Of a stretch of 64,000 nt of DNA, positions 41,626 through 51,891 are shown one piece after another; position 1 is the first letter of the stretch, and each line of letters starts with the position of its first letter. The notes under the pieces were generated by a model, which was given only the letters and a program-made list of their open reading frames with translations, was not told the DNA's origin and made no database searches. Position numbers and translations under genes: made by a program. The stretch is from Aerococcaceae bacterium zg-1292 (GTDB lineage Bacteria > Bacillota > Bacilli > Lactobacillales > Aerococcaceae), in assembly GCA_016126655.1 (NCBI GenBank), contig CP065955.1:1967001-2031000 (forward strand). The letters are read 5' to 3'.

Positions 41626-43815
41626 TTAAAATTTAATGTCTATTTCAAAGCATTCTATTTTTGCATTGCCATCTGAAATTGTAATGATAAATTCACCATC
41701 CTCTAAACAGTATTGCCCTTGATTATTCCAAAATCCAAAATCATTCTTAGAAATACACATATTAACAGTCTTGCTACTATGTGCATCAATTGAAACTTTT
41801 TCAAAAGCTTTCAATTCTTTTACAGGGCGAACAATCGAACCTACCTTATCTGTAACATATAGCTGAACTACTTCTTCACCATCTCGATCACTCCTGTTAA
41901 TAATATCAATAAACACATCCAATTCATCATTTTTCTCTTCAAGTTGAATATTTTCAAAACTAAAGGAAGAATAACTTAAACCATAGCCAAATTGAAATAA
42001 AGGGCCAGACTCTATATCCAGGTACTTAGAAGTAAATTTACTTTTCCCAGCCGGACGACCAGTATTTGGATGATTATAGTATACAGGGCATTGTCCAGAT
42101 ACTCTTGGGAAACTAACTGTCAGCTTGCCACTTGGATTATTCACACCAGATAAAGTACGTGCTACAGCATTTCCCATTTGAATACCCAGATGCCACGCTT
42201 CAATAAGCGCGTCAACCTGCTTTGATTCTTTTTCTATTGCTAACGGACGGCCATTCATCAAGATAGCTACAGTAGGCTTGCTTTGTTTAGCGAGTTCATC
42301 AAAAAGCTGACTTTGATAGCCTGGCAAAGAAATATCTGTTCGAGATGCTGCTTCTCCACTTAAGGAAATCGGTTCACCCGCAACTATGACTATAACATCT
42401 GCATAGTTAATTGCATCCTCTAATGCTTGGTAATTTATCTCAGTGGTTAATCCTCCCACATCAAAATAACAACAATTTGGGAATTCTTTGGTAATCCCCT
42501 CAACTAAAGATACTCCGTCTTTTTCTCGAAAACTAATCGCCCATGCTCCAGAAACTTCCGCCGCCTTATTAGCCAACTCACCGATCAGACTAATTTTAGT
42601 CTTTTTTGCTAAAGGTAATAGATCGTTTTTATTTTTTAAAAGAACTATCGATTTTTCTGCCGACTCAAGCGCCAGAGCTACATTAGATTCGGGTAATTCA
42701 TCATTTTCAACTATATCGACATAAGGATTTTCAAACAGTCCTAACCACATTTTGACCCTTAAAATACGTTCAACTGCACGATTTATTATTTCGATATCGA
42801 TTGCACCAATTTCTAGGGATTCTTTTAATGTTTTTAAATAGATTTCAGTACCCATATCCATATCTAAACCAGCATTTAAAGAATTAATCCCTGCTTCAAT
42901 TTCATCCACAACAATCCCATGGGTAACACATTCACGAATCGCATTAGCATCACTAACAACAAATCCGTCGAATCCAAATTCATCTCGTAGTTTCTCTGTT
43001 AGTAATTCATGATTGACTGTACATGGAATGCCATTTAAATCATTAAATGCAGCCATTACTGATACCGCACCAGCATCAATCCCAGCTCTAAATGGAGCTA
43101 GATATACATTACGTAACATAGATTCTGACATTGTAACAGTATTATAATCACGTCCACCTTCACAAGCACCATAACCAACATAATGTTTGAGACATGCTGC
43201 CACATAATTTAGATGTGAGGAATGATCATTCTGTAGACCATCAATTTTCGCCTTCGCAAATTCAGACATTAGGTATGGATCTTCGCCCCCTCCTTCTGAA
43301 ACACGTCCCCATCTAGCATCTCTACTAATATCTAACATCGGTGCAAAATGCCAATGAATTCCGTCTAATCGTGATTCTCGCGCAGCCATCCTTGCAGTTC
43401 TTCTCATTAAATTGCGGTCAAAACTGCCTGCTTCTGCTAAGGCAATTGGGAAAACTGTTTTATACCCATGGATCACATCAAGTCCAATAATTAAAGGAAT
43501 TCCAAGTCTTGTTTCCTCTACAGCAATTTTTTGCAAACGGTTTGACGTGATAGGATCTTGAATCATCATTGAACCTACAAGCCCCGCTTTAATTTCATCT
43601 TCATGATAGTATTTTTCACTATTTGCCATAATATTATGAAATTCATCTGGTGATATTTTGCCATCTGTCATCATTTCAATTAATTCCTCAAATGGAACAT
43701 CAAATCCACCTACAATTGAAACTGATGCTTGATTCAGTTGACCAATTTTCTCATCAATTGTCATTTCACTCAAAAGATATTGAATCTTTTTCTCCTGTAT
43801 TTCTGTGAGTTTCAA
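41626..43815 (-). CDS. GH3 beta-glycosidase (glucosidase/xylosidase)
   Basis: A 729-residue three-domain GH3 enzyme. It has the nucleophile Asp in FDGFVVSDANAI, KHYVGYGACEGGRDYN in the TIM barrel, a second domain with LLKNKNDLLPL, and a C-terminal FnIII-like domain (LFQFGYGLSYSSFSFENI). No signal peptide is present, so it acts on imported beta-glucosides or xylosides. The start is TTG at 43815, seven bases after GAGGAGGG. It lies 62 bp after the symporter gene, with a hairpin between. Confidence 0.92.
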   Translation of the reverse strand: MKLTEIQEKKIQYLLSEMTIDEKIGQLNQASVSIVGGFDVPFEELIEMMTDGKISPDEFHNIMANSEKYYHEDEIKAGLVGSMMIQDPITSNRLQKIAVEETRLGIPLIIGLDVIHGYKTVFPIALAEAGSFDRNLMRRTARMAARESRLDGIHWHFAPMLDISRDARWGRVSEGGGEDPYLMSEFAKAKIDGLQNDHSSHLNYVAACLKHYVGYGACEGGRDYNTVTMSESMLRNVYLAPFRAGIDAGAVSVMAAFNDLNGIPCTVNHELLTEKLRDEFGFDGFVVSDANAIRECVTHGIVVDEIEAGINSLNAGLDMDMGTEIYLKTLKESLEIGAIDIEIINRAVERILRVKMWLGLFENPYVDIVENDELPESNVALALESAEKSIVLLKNKNDLLPLAKKTKISLIGELANKAAEVSGAWAISFREKDGVSLVEGITKEFPNCCYFDVGGLTTEINYQALEDAINYADVIVIVAGEPISLSGEAASRTDISLPGYQSQLFDELAKQSKPTVAILMNGRPLAIEKESKQVDALIEAWHLGIQMGNAVARTLSGVNNPSGKLTVSFPRVSGQCPVYYNHPNTGRPAGKSKFTSKYLDIESGPLFQFGYGLSYSSFSFENIQLEEKNDELDVFIDIINRSDRDGEEVVQLYVTDKVGSIVRPVKELKAFEKVSIDAHSSKTVNMCISKNDFGFWNNQGQYCLEDGEFIITISDGNAKIECFEIDIKF

Positions 43816-43834
43816 AATTCACCCTCCTCTTACC

Positions 43835-43872
43835 TAAAAAATAATTCGCCTACTACTTTTTGCAGTAGGCGG
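43835..43872 (-). terminator. Intercistronic terminator after the symporter gene
   Basis: On the minus strand CGCCTACT pairs with AGTAGGCG around a 9-base loop and is followed by AATTATTTTTT. It would reduce read-through from the symporter gene into the GH3 gene. Confidence 0.65.
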
Positions 43873-43877
43873 ACAGC

Positions 43878-45266
43878 TTATGCTTCTGCACGAGCCTCTA
43901 AATCAACCGAAATCCTCTCCATCATTGCTCTATCTAATTTATAGAAAAACATTGGTATAAGCGATAACATAACACATGCTGCGGGAAGAAGGTTTACAAT
44001 CACATTAATACCATGAATAGCCTCAGGTGTCTGCGCTGTGTTAGGGACGTATCCGACAGCCGAAAGAAGTAATACTGTTACTGTCCCGGTTAACGCTGTC
44101 GCCATTTTCACTGCGAAACTTAGAAATGAATAAGTCAACCCAACCTCACGGATTCCGTACTTCCAATCACCATACTCTATACAATCCGAAAGCATGCCTG
44201 AAGAAATACCTCCAGCTGCATTTGTAAATCCAGTAATTACAGAAATACCAATTAATGCAACTTTTCCCGTTGCTCCGAAGAAAAACATAGCAATAAATGT
44301 CAGAATTTGAATCACACTTAAAGAAACTAGATAACCACGTTTCCCAAAAGTTTTTGTTCCCCAGGGGATGGTGACGGATCCAACTAATTGCATAATTGTC
44401 ATAGTCGTAAATACTGGAGCAATTAATTCAAATGAACCAACAACATAAATAATATAATATGCCAACATACCCATGCGTCCCATTATTGCTATTGCACCTA
44501 GAAACACATTGGAAATTGTAATCATTAACATTTTGTTTTTCATCACAGTTCTCAAAACCATAATAAATGATTGTTTTTCAGTTACTTCGGGCCGTGGAAT
44601 ATGAACTGTTTCTTTACATTTTAAGGCACATAAGAAAAAAGCGGGTAACATAATCAACGAACAGACAACAGCTGTCCAGAAATATCCACGCGCATTAGCT
44701 ACCGAATCTTGACTAAAGAATAATATTGTTGGCATTGCAAAAGCAGATAGTAATATACTAACAATGGAACCACCAATATTTCGGTACGCTGAATAGTTCA
44801 TTCGAACCTGCGAATCACGCGCAATCAAATTCACTAAACCACCATAAGTAATACATATAGCTGTATAAGCCATACCGGCTCCAATATAACAAACTAAACA
44901 TAATAACACTTTTAACAAACCAGTCACTGGAAAAACTGTAAAAGTTAAAATGTTAAATATGGCTAAAAATGGTGGAGCAAAGAATAGATATGGTCTAAAT
45001 TTTCCCCAACGAGTTTTTGTTTTATCTGCGATAACTCCCATCATAGGATCGTTTATCGCATCCCAAACCCTAGCAATCAACATAATCATGGAAATGGCTC
45101 CCGCAGAAATACCAACAACATCAGTATAAAAAATCATTAGATAGGTGTTAATCATATACCAACTCAGTTGTGATCCTACCTCACCTAAACTATAAAACAT
45201 ACCTAGTGAAAATTTCGTTTTTTCCATAGGTTTTGTTTGCAAAATTACCTCTCCTGAATTCGCCAT
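43878..45266 (-). CDS. GPH-family glycoside/pentoside:cation symporter
   Basis: A 462-residue membrane protein with about 12 helices, of the glycoside-pentoside-hexuronide family. Motifs include LGEVGSQLSWYMINTYLMIFYTDVVG near the start, ARVWDAINDPMMGVIADKTKTRWGKFRPY (the family signature loop) and SDCIEYGDWKYGIRE in the second half. It would import a di- or oligosaccharide such as a xyloside, with H+ or Na+. A promoter and an almost ideal cre lie upstream. GH3 follows, and its substrate is likely what is imported. Confidence 0.92.
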   Translation of the reverse strand: MANSGEVILQTKPMEKTKFSLGMFYSLGEVGSQLSWYMINTYLMIFYTDVVGISAGAISMIMLIARVWDAINDPMMGVIADKTKTRWGKFRPYLFFAPPFLAIFNILTFTVFPVTGLLKVLLCLVCYIGAGMAYTAICITYGGLVNLIARDSQVRMNYSAYRNIGGSIVSILLSAFAMPTILFFSQDSVANARGYFWTAVVCSLIMLPAFFLCALKCKETVHIPRPEVTEKQSFIMVLRTVMKNKMLMITISNVFLGAIAIMGRMGMLAYYIIYVVGSFELIAPVFTTMTIMQLVGSVTIPWGTKTFGKRGYLVSLSVIQILTFIAMFFFGATGKVALIGISVITGFTNAAGGISSGMLSDCIEYGDWKYGIREVGLTYSFLSFAVKMATALTGTVTVLLLSAVGYVPNTAQTPEAIHGINVIVNLLPAACVMLSLIPMFFYKLDRAMMERISVDLEARAEA

Positions 45267-45308
45267 ACTCAGGTCCTCCTTATATTTTTTTCGATCATCC
45301 GTTGGACT

Positions 45309-45322
45309 TGTGATCGTTTACA
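45309..45322 (-). promoter_or_regulatory. cre (CcpA) site of symporter gene
   Basis: TGTAAACGATCACA on the minus strand matches the cre consensus TGWAANCGNTNWCA at every defined base. It is just downstream of the -10. Confidence 0.8.
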
Positions 45323-45333
45323 AAATATAGTTT

Positions 45334-45362
45334 ACTATATACTTTAGATTTCCACTTGTCGA
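45334..45362 (-). promoter_or_regulatory. Promoter of symporter gene
   Basis: On the minus strand TCGACA (45357-45362) and TATAGT (45334-45339) are 17 bp apart. The -10 is covered by a perfect palindrome (ATATAGT-TT-ACTATAT, plus strand), a possible operator. Confidence 0.65.
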
Positions 45363-45493
45363 TATACACCTATTACATTGATACTTTTTTAACTACTTGG
45401 AACCGCCAGCATAACTTTTATTGAAATAATACTGTTCCTTTTTTATGCACGCTTTCACAAGTATATACTTCATGATTAAATATTAATTATAAA

Positions 45494-48109
45494 CTATAAC
45501 TCACCATTCCAAATAAATTTGTGCTTAATATTTTCAAAATTCATTTCTCCAACAACTACATGCGCACTGACATTTGGTGGCAATAAAATTTCGATGTACA
45601 CCTTGTCACTGATTATCTTCCAATCAACAGAAATTCTACCCCATATAGAATCATAAAAACCCCTTACATAATGAAGTCCACAGTTAAAGTCTGGCTTAAT
45701 CAAGACTTTCTTAAAACCTGGCTCTAATTTATCAATTCCCAAAATTGTTCGGAATAGATATTCCCCAACGCATCCAAAAGCAAAGTGATTCATAGAATTC
45801 GCAGTTGGTGTTCCGTCCTCTGCGTAGCAATCCCAAGTCTCCCACATAGTGGTAGCTCCCATTTTCACCTCGTATAACCATGATGGGGATTGGTCTCTAA
45901 ACAGAAGTTTATTCGCTAGCCTTTTTTCGCCCTGTTCATGTAAAATAGGCAAAAGATAAGCAACAGATAAAAAACCCGTATCTAATCTATCTTCATTTTC
46001 GTGAAGTAACTCTTTCAATCGATCAAGAGTAGTGCTGTTGAACTCCTTTGGCACCGTATCTGTCATCAAAGCTAATACATACACTCCTTGATAATCACTA
46101 GTCATTCTTCCATCTTTTGTCATATATTCATTAACATATGCCATTTTTATCTTTTTATTGAGTTCATTATAATAATGAGCTATATCAATATTTCCTAAAA
46201 TAGTTGAGATTTTAATCATTAACTCAGTAGTAAAAATTGTCATTAGGGTTGCTACTTCATTACCGGTATACTGACCACTATTCATCCCAACACTTGGCAT
46301 CAGCCAGTCACCAAACTGAAAATCAGTATTCCATAGATATTTCTGATAGTACTGTCTATCTGGTGTCATCTCTTCATAATTTTTAGGCAGAATACTCATT
46401 CGGTTCTCAACAGATTTCATATAACGACGAATCATATCATAATTATCTATTAAAATTTGTATATCTCCATAAAACTCATACAATCTCCAAGGAACTATAA
46501 TAGCAGCATCTGACCATCCAGCTGTATTTACCGCGTCCTCTCCAGCTGGTTTCATATAATCATGGGAAGGCGGACAAGGAATAACTTGAGGAATTTGACC
46601 ATCAATATGCTGTTCATGACGCATATCATCAAGCCAGTGGCGTAAAAATTGTTCCACATCTTTTTCATAACAGGCTGTTGGAGCATAAACCTGAATATCT
46701 CCTGTCCACCCTGTTCGCTCTCGTTGTGGGCAGTCTGTTGGGATAGAAATCATGTTACCTTCTTGCGAGCGAATGATATTCTCTTGTAATTTATTTAATC
46801 GTTCATCTGAAGTCCGAAAATGTCCTGTAGTTTTAAGAGGTGTCCCAATAACATTAATAGTGTAATGTTCTGGATCACAGTCAAGTGTACCTTCCACTTT
46901 TACGAAACGAAAACCATGATATGTTCCCTCCGGAGCCCAATTATGTAAACCGTTTTTCCCAGCAACGTAATAATCTTTTTGTTCTTTATTTTGACCAAGT
47001 ATATTTTGAATAAAATTCCCTTCTTTGTCCAAGGTTTCACTGTGTTCTAAACTAATAAGTGTATTTTTAGTTAAAGATAACTGATTAAATGATGTATAAC
47101 CAACGATTGTTTCTCCCGCATCTAATACCAAGTCACCATTCGGTGTTCGGATAACCTGCGGGCGAATCTCACGGAAAATCTCTATCGGTGGTGTTGACTG
47201 CAAAGTCAGTTCACTATATCCATAATCTTTAACTGCCACTTTTTTCCAACCTTCTTCGATATATTCAGAATCCAACCAGCCAGTCAATTCTTTAGCTTGA
47301 TTATAATATTCTCCTACATATAAGTCTGAAAAACGAATAGGCCCTTTATCTGTCCACCGCATATTCTCGTCAGTAATAATTGTTTGGATGACTTTATCAT
47401 TTTTAAAAAGCTTCAATTCTGCAAGAAGACTGTTTTCCTTCCCATATTGCTGCCCTACTCCGATATACTCTATTTTCCCAGTATACCAGCCATCAAATAG
47501 AATAAAAGATAAGACGTTTTTTCCTGTCTTTAAATGCCGCGAAACTTCAATTACTTGATAGTCAATATGTTTCTGATATGCCGTATATCCCGGCGCAAAA
47601 ACATTTGAAACCTTATGTCCATTAATGTATGCACTATAAATACCACGCGCTGTAATATACATAAGTGCATCTTCTACAAGTTCATACACCTCAAATTCTC
47701 GTCGAAAATAAACCGGGGCATCTAAACGTTCTAATGGATCTTTATCAAATTTTCGGACTTCTGAGTGATTTTTCTTATCTAACAAAGGTTTTCTGCTTCG
47801 AATCGGTTCTACCCATTTTGCAGTCCATTCACTAATTTCAGTAATAAATGAATTCCCTTTTGATGAAATAACACTTCCATCTTCAAGTCCAACCTCGACC
47901 ATCCAGTTCAGTTCTTTTTCTTCCGGTAACAATGGAGCAACAATACCATGACGGCATTCGCTATATACTCGACTACTATCCCAAACAAAATTTCCCATTT
48001 TATCAAAAACTATAATCCTATAACTGACTTGATCTAGCGCACCATTTAACATCCACGAAAATCTTGCACTTTTTTCCATTACAACTTCTAAATTATATAA
48101 GTTTGTCAT
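45494..48109 (-). CDS. GH78 alpha-L-rhamnosidase (second)
   Basis: An 871-residue GH78 enzyme with the full domain order: N-terminal beta domains, then the barrel with ISIPTDCPQRERTGWTGDIQVY (the catalytic signature), and WETWDCYAEDG with the conserved Glu, then a C-terminal beta domain. It lacks a signal peptide. It is diverged from the 933-residue GH78 at 1211-4012, so it probably takes a different rhamnoside. It stands alone on the minus strand, with a cre-like site upstream, near the AraC-GH39 regulator gene. Confidence 0.93.
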   Translation of the reverse strand: MTNLYNLEVVMEKSARFSWMLNGALDQVSYRIIVFDKMGNFVWDSSRVYSECRHGIVAPLLPEEKELNWMVEVGLEDGSVISSKGNSFITEISEWTAKWVEPIRSRKPLLDKKNHSEVRKFDKDPLERLDAPVYFRREFEVYELVEDALMYITARGIYSAYINGHKVSNVFAPGYTAYQKHIDYQVIEVSRHLKTGKNVLSFILFDGWYTGKIEYIGVGQQYGKENSLLAELKLFKNDKVIQTIITDENMRWTDKGPIRFSDLYVGEYYNQAKELTGWLDSEYIEEGWKKVAVKDYGYSELTLQSTPPIEIFREIRPQVIRTPNGDLVLDAGETIVGYTSFNQLSLTKNTLISLEHSETLDKEGNFIQNILGQNKEQKDYYVAGKNGLHNWAPEGTYHGFRFVKVEGTLDCDPEHYTINVIGTPLKTTGHFRTSDERLNKLQENIIRSQEGNMISIPTDCPQRERTGWTGDIQVYAPTACYEKDVEQFLRHWLDDMRHEQHIDGQIPQVIPCPPSHDYMKPAGEDAVNTAGWSDAAIIVPWRLYEFYGDIQILIDNYDMIRRYMKSVENRMSILPKNYEEMTPDRQYYQKYLWNTDFQFGDWLMPSVGMNSGQYTGNEVATLMTIFTTELMIKISTILGNIDIAHYYNELNKKIKMAYVNEYMTKDGRMTSDYQGVYVLALMTDTVPKEFNSTTLDRLKELLHENEDRLDTGFLSVAYLLPILHEQGEKRLANKLLFRDQSPSWLYEVKMGATTMWETWDCYAEDGTPTANSMNHFAFGCVGEYLFRTILGIDKLEPGFKKVLIKPDFNCGLHYVRGFYDSIWGRISVDWKIISDKVYIEILLPPNVSAHVVVGEMNFENIKHKFIWNGEL

Positions 48110-48214
48110 AAAATACCCCTTTAATTATTTATTGAACACATACCCGCGTCTACATAGTTGTAAATTATAAATTTCAATATTTTCCGAAAATAATCAAACA
48201 ACTACATCACCTAG

Positions 48215-48228
48215 TTTAAGCGTTTCCA
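48215..48228 (-). promoter_or_regulatory. Possible cre upstream of the second GH78 gene
   Basis: TGGAAACGCTTAAA on the minus strand keeps the CG centre and most of the left half of a cre, about 105 bases before the start codon. It is a weak match. Confidence 0.3.
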
Positions 48229-48257
48229 CTTGGTAGCCAAAATAAGCTTTTGGAATT

Positions 48258-49073
48258 TCAACGTTTTTTCAAATAAAAGCACTCCAGAAACTGAGCTACT
48301 CCATCCTCATTGTTACTTTTGGTAATGTAATCACTGACTTCTTTTAATTCAAACACAGCATTTTCAACAGCTACCCCTACTCCTGCAAAATTTATCATAT
48401 CTATGTCATTTAAATTATTACCGAAAGCCATGACTTCATCTGAAGTTATGTTTAACTCATCTAGTAGAATTGATAAAGCATGAGCTTTATTATCTCCATT
48501 TTGCATGATTTCAAGATAATAATCCTCACTTTTATTTAAAGAAAAGCAATTTTTACTCGTATTAGCAAAGGATTCCATAGCTATATTCAAATCTCCAGAT
48601 TCACCTACAGCCATTATTTTAATAATCTTTTCTGTAACTAAATTATGCTTATCCAAGACTTTAATTGGGATCTTTCCAAGATACGATTCTCGGACCGTTA
48701 GTTGGTGAATGTGCTTATCGTAGGTATATAAACTGTCCCTAGTCATTGCATGTACTCCTAATCCAAACTTACTGAAAAAATCATATATTTCTTTAAACGC
48801 CTTAGAAGAAATCTCTGCCTCGTGCAAAATATTCTTTCCATCGCAACTTTGAACTAAAGAACCATTATAACTGATACAATAATCATCCTTTGTTAACCCA
48901 ATTTCTTTAATTATGTGTTCCATTCCACTAAAAGGACGACCAGAGCAAGGAACAATATGAATTCCAAGACTCATCATTTTTTGAAGAATCATCTTATTTT
49001 TATTTGAAAGTAGTAAATTACTATCTAATAGCGTTCCATCTAAATCCGTTGCTATCATTTTAATATTTTTCAT
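48258..49073 (-). CDS. Cof-type HAD-IIB sugar-phosphate phosphatase
   Basis: About 271 residues. Motif I is MIATDLDGTLLD, motif II CSGRPFSGME, and motif IV MAFGNNLNDIDMI, all typical of the Cof/YidA HAD-IIB group that dephosphorylates sugar phosphates and phosphorylated vitamins. The ATG at 49073 has AAGGAGA upstream with a somewhat long spacer. The in-frame extension to 49127 lacks a site. It is between a rhamnosidase and a regulator gene. The substrate is unknown. Confidence 0.88.
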   Translation of the reverse strand: MKNIKMIATDLDGTLLDSNLLLSNKNKMILQKMMSLGIHIVPCSGRPFSGMEHIIKEIGLTKDDYCISYNGSLVQSCDGKNILHEAEISSKAFKEIYDFFSKFGLGVHAMTRDSLYTYDKHIHQLTVRESYLGKIPIKVLDKHNLVTEKIIKIMAVGESGDLNIAMESFANTSKNCFSLNKSEDYYLEIMQNGDNKAHALSILLDELNITSDEVMAFGNNLNDIDMINFAGVGVAVENAVFELKEVSDYITKSNNEDGVAQFLECFYLKKR

Positions 49074-49127
49074 AGTTAAAATAATCTCCTTAATATAATG
49101 AGTAATTGTATAGGTATTAAACGCCAT

Positions 49128-49458
49128 TTCACATCCAATACTACTTCTATCTATGATTTATATTATAATAATTGTTAATTAAAAATGAATTATTTGTAAA
49201 TCATTAGACAAATAATCGTAAAGCTTAGTAAATCATCTCGTTTAATAGTTATTAAATCATTATTTCGATGTTATTGACTTGTTTCACCCTAAAATCACCT
49301 CTTTCTAGCCTGTCAAACTTCAATTTAGACATCTATATTAAAATAGAACACTATAATATACTCTAGACTAACATAATTGATATCAGTGCTTTTGGCTAAA
49401 ATAAATAACAATGAAGCTGTTGTTTACTCCATTGTTACTATTCATTCTCTTTTCAACT
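49128..49458. other. Intergenic, no feature recognised
   Basis: This 331-base AT-rich stretch between two minus-strand genes holds no open frame, tRNA, clear palindrome or convincing promoter. Confidence 0.6.
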
Positions 49459-51876
49459 CTACAAATCAATTTCAATTAATACCATATCGTGTGGAGCCAA
49501 TTCTATTCGATAGTCCAGAGTTTGATTAATAGCTATACAAATCTCGCGTTCCAACGAAGGAATACATCGATAAGTCAGATAGGACAGCTCCTCCCGACTA
49601 AAATGGTTGTCATTACTAATTTTATTAGACTCTGTTAATACCGATCCTTCTGATACTCCTATTATTCTTTTCTTTATTGTATACTCTTTATCTGGCACTC
49701 CTTCTAACCTAAGTAAAAGCTGTTTGTTCTCAACTTGATCAAACATATTCATAAGCATTAATTGATTCAAAGGCGCTTGATTTGAAAAATAATAAAGTCC
49801 ATTAAAGTGACAATAGTGGTATGCCAAAGCTATAATCTTTCGCCGTTTTTTAGTTATGATTATTCCATTTGAAACCAATATCACTTCATTTCCTAAAGCG
49901 TTAATAAAATCAAACGCATAAAAACTTGGTTTAGGAAGTCCACTTTTAGAAATTAATCCTGCTCCTCCAAACAACTCCCGTCTATTAACATCAAACGATG
50001 TAAAAGAAATATCCGAAAGTTGCCAATAGCCTATTAAATCACATATATCTGATATTTCTAAAATATTTTTTACAATGAATGGGCCTTTAAAGGCAGAATC
50101 GTTAATAATATCTCTAGCACTGTTAGTTAAATTAAATTCAGCTAAATAAAGTTTCTGAGGTAAGTCATACTTAACCATACATGCTCGAGCTTTTTTTAAA
50201 CTATCTTTAAGAAACTCTTGGTTAGCGGAAATTAAATTTTTATCTTTATGTTGAATTTCATTTTTTCTCATAATATCTAGAGAATACGCAGTAAAAGTAA
50301 GAAAGTCAGGCTTTATACGTTCTTTGCTCCAAACTTCCAAAAAATCTTCATAATCTTCTTCCAGATTAAGACTAATCCCACTGCCTCCTATTTCTACATC
50401 TGGAATTATTGCATTCAGCACCTCTTTAACCATTTGAAAATATCGTATATAACCATCTGTTTGAGTTAAATCTATCAAATCATCACCGCTAGACCAAAGA
50501 GATATCTGTCGGTTTCCTATGAGATCCAAAACATATGCATTTGGACGCCAAAGTTCTATCTTCCAACTAGCCACTTCATCATACCCAAATTTATATATCA
50601 AGTGTTCCATCAACGATTGATATCTAAAAAGTAAAGATTCCATATCATTGTATGGTAACGTAAATACTTCGTAATAAATGATATTCTCAACTGATTCATG
50701 TATTGTTTTACCCTTGAAACCTAGGTCAATAAAAGGTTTAAGATGTAAGTCCAATACATTTTGAATCACCTCATCTATTTTACTAAAATCAAATTCTCTT
50801 CCATTTTGTTTTAAAAAATTATCTTCCATTAGCCCCCATAGGCGACCATAAATAAATGTGGTATACGATACCGTTCTTTCTATCTCCTTTACAAGAGAAC
50901 TTTGTAATAAGTCTCCAGCATAACCTAAATTAATCATTCTCTGACTCACCTTATAAGGAACTCGATGTGTTAGGTCGAAAATTACACTATCTTCTTTTGT
51001 CTCTCTCATATCTTCTTTAAGATACTTATGTATAACTTCTTTATCGTTTATAACGCTATTATTCTGTTCAATATTTATTTTAGCATCCGCTTTAACCGCG
51101 GTTCTAAACTCAGTTGGTGTTAATCCTTGGTATTTTTTAAAAATCCGATTAAACGAATTTATATTAGAAAAACCAGTTGCAAATGCTATATCAGTAACAT
51201 TATCTTCTGTTTCAATTAATAATTGTCGCACTTTAGCTAAGCGCTGTTTAATCAAATATTCCGATACTCCAATCCCGTTTTGTTCTTTAAAGACTTTAGA
51301 AAGATATTGTTCCGTCACGAAAAGTTGTGATGCCAAATCAGATAGACGAATATTTTTCTCAAAGTTATTTTCAATATAAAATTTTAAATCTTCAATTCGA
51401 GAACGTATACTTTTCCCTGTTTCTTCACGTAGTGTAATCGTATAATTTTCTTCTAACAATTCAATTAAACTAAAATAATGCTTGTAAATTTCTGAATAAC
51501 GCCCTTCTTCCTCCAAAGTTTTAAAGTAAAGCAATTGCTTGAGTTTTTGAATTAGTTCTTTATCTGACATTTTTGGTTCATCAATACTATTTCCATTAAA
51601 AGCAATTGTGTATTTATCTTGGGACTGTTTACCAAAATAATCCAATACAAAATAAAACGCCTTCGAATGTTCCTCAACTACTATCTTATATTGTTTATTT
51701 TTCAAAATAATAAGATAATCATCTTTATTTAAAGTCATTGTTTCATTTCCGCAGATAGCTGTAGCAGCTCCATATAGAACATACACTATATGAATACGAG
51801 AATCAAAATACTGTATTATTTCATTGTAAGTTAGAGTGCTTACATCAATATTGTCCCAAGGATTTGAAAAATTCAT
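49459..51876 (-). CDS. AraC-family regulator fused to a degenerate GH39 domain
   Basis: An 805-residue fusion. Residues 1-155 form a cupin-like sensor, about 170-265 an AraC DNA-binding domain (IRLSDLASQLFVTEQYLSKVFKEQNG and ATGFSNINSFNRIFKKYQGLTPTEFR), and 300-800 a GH39 beta-xylosidase-like barrel plus beta domain. In active GH39 the acid/base is in a segment like FEVWNEPN. Here it reads IELWRPN (441-446), so the Asn-Glu pair is gone. The likely nucleophile Glu580 in YLAEFNLTNS remains. The barrel is therefore probably a sugar sensor. The start at 51876 follows GGGAGG. A TTG at 51891 overlaps that site. Confidence 0.9.
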   Translation of the reverse strand: MNFSNPWDNIDVSTLTYNEIIQYFDSRIHIVYVLYGAATAICGNETMTLNKDDYLIILKNKQYKIVVEEHSKAFYFVLDYFGKQSQDKYTIAFNGNSIDEPKMSDKELIQKLKQLLYFKTLEEEGRYSEIYKHYFSLIELLEENYTITLREETGKSIRSRIEDLKFYIENNFEKNIRLSDLASQLFVTEQYLSKVFKEQNGIGVSEYLIKQRLAKVRQLLIETEDNVTDIAFATGFSNINSFNRIFKKYQGLTPTEFRTAVKADAKINIEQNNSVINDKEVIHKYLKEDMRETKEDSVIFDLTHRVPYKVSQRMINLGYAGDLLQSSLVKEIERTVSYTTFIYGRLWGLMEDNFLKQNGREFDFSKIDEVIQNVLDLHLKPFIDLGFKGKTIHESVENIIYYEVFTLPYNDMESLLFRYQSLMEHLIYKFGYDEVASWKIELWRPNAYVLDLIGNRQISLWSSGDDLIDLTQTDGYIRYFQMVKEVLNAIIPDVEIGGSGISLNLEEDYEDFLEVWSKERIKPDFLTFTAYSLDIMRKNEIQHKDKNLISANQEFLKDSLKKARACMVKYDLPQKLYLAEFNLTNSARDIINDSAFKGPFIVKNILEISDICDLIGYWQLSDISFTSFDVNRRELFGGAGLISKSGLPKPSFYAFDFINALGNEVILVSNGIIITKKRRKIIALAYHYCHFNGLYYFSNQAPLNQLMLMNMFDQVENKQLLLRLEGVPDKEYTIKKRIIGVSEGSVLTESNKISNDNHFSREELSYLTYRCIPSLEREICIAINQTLDYRIELAPHDMVLIEIDL

Positions 51877-51891
51877 TGTTACCTCCCTCAA

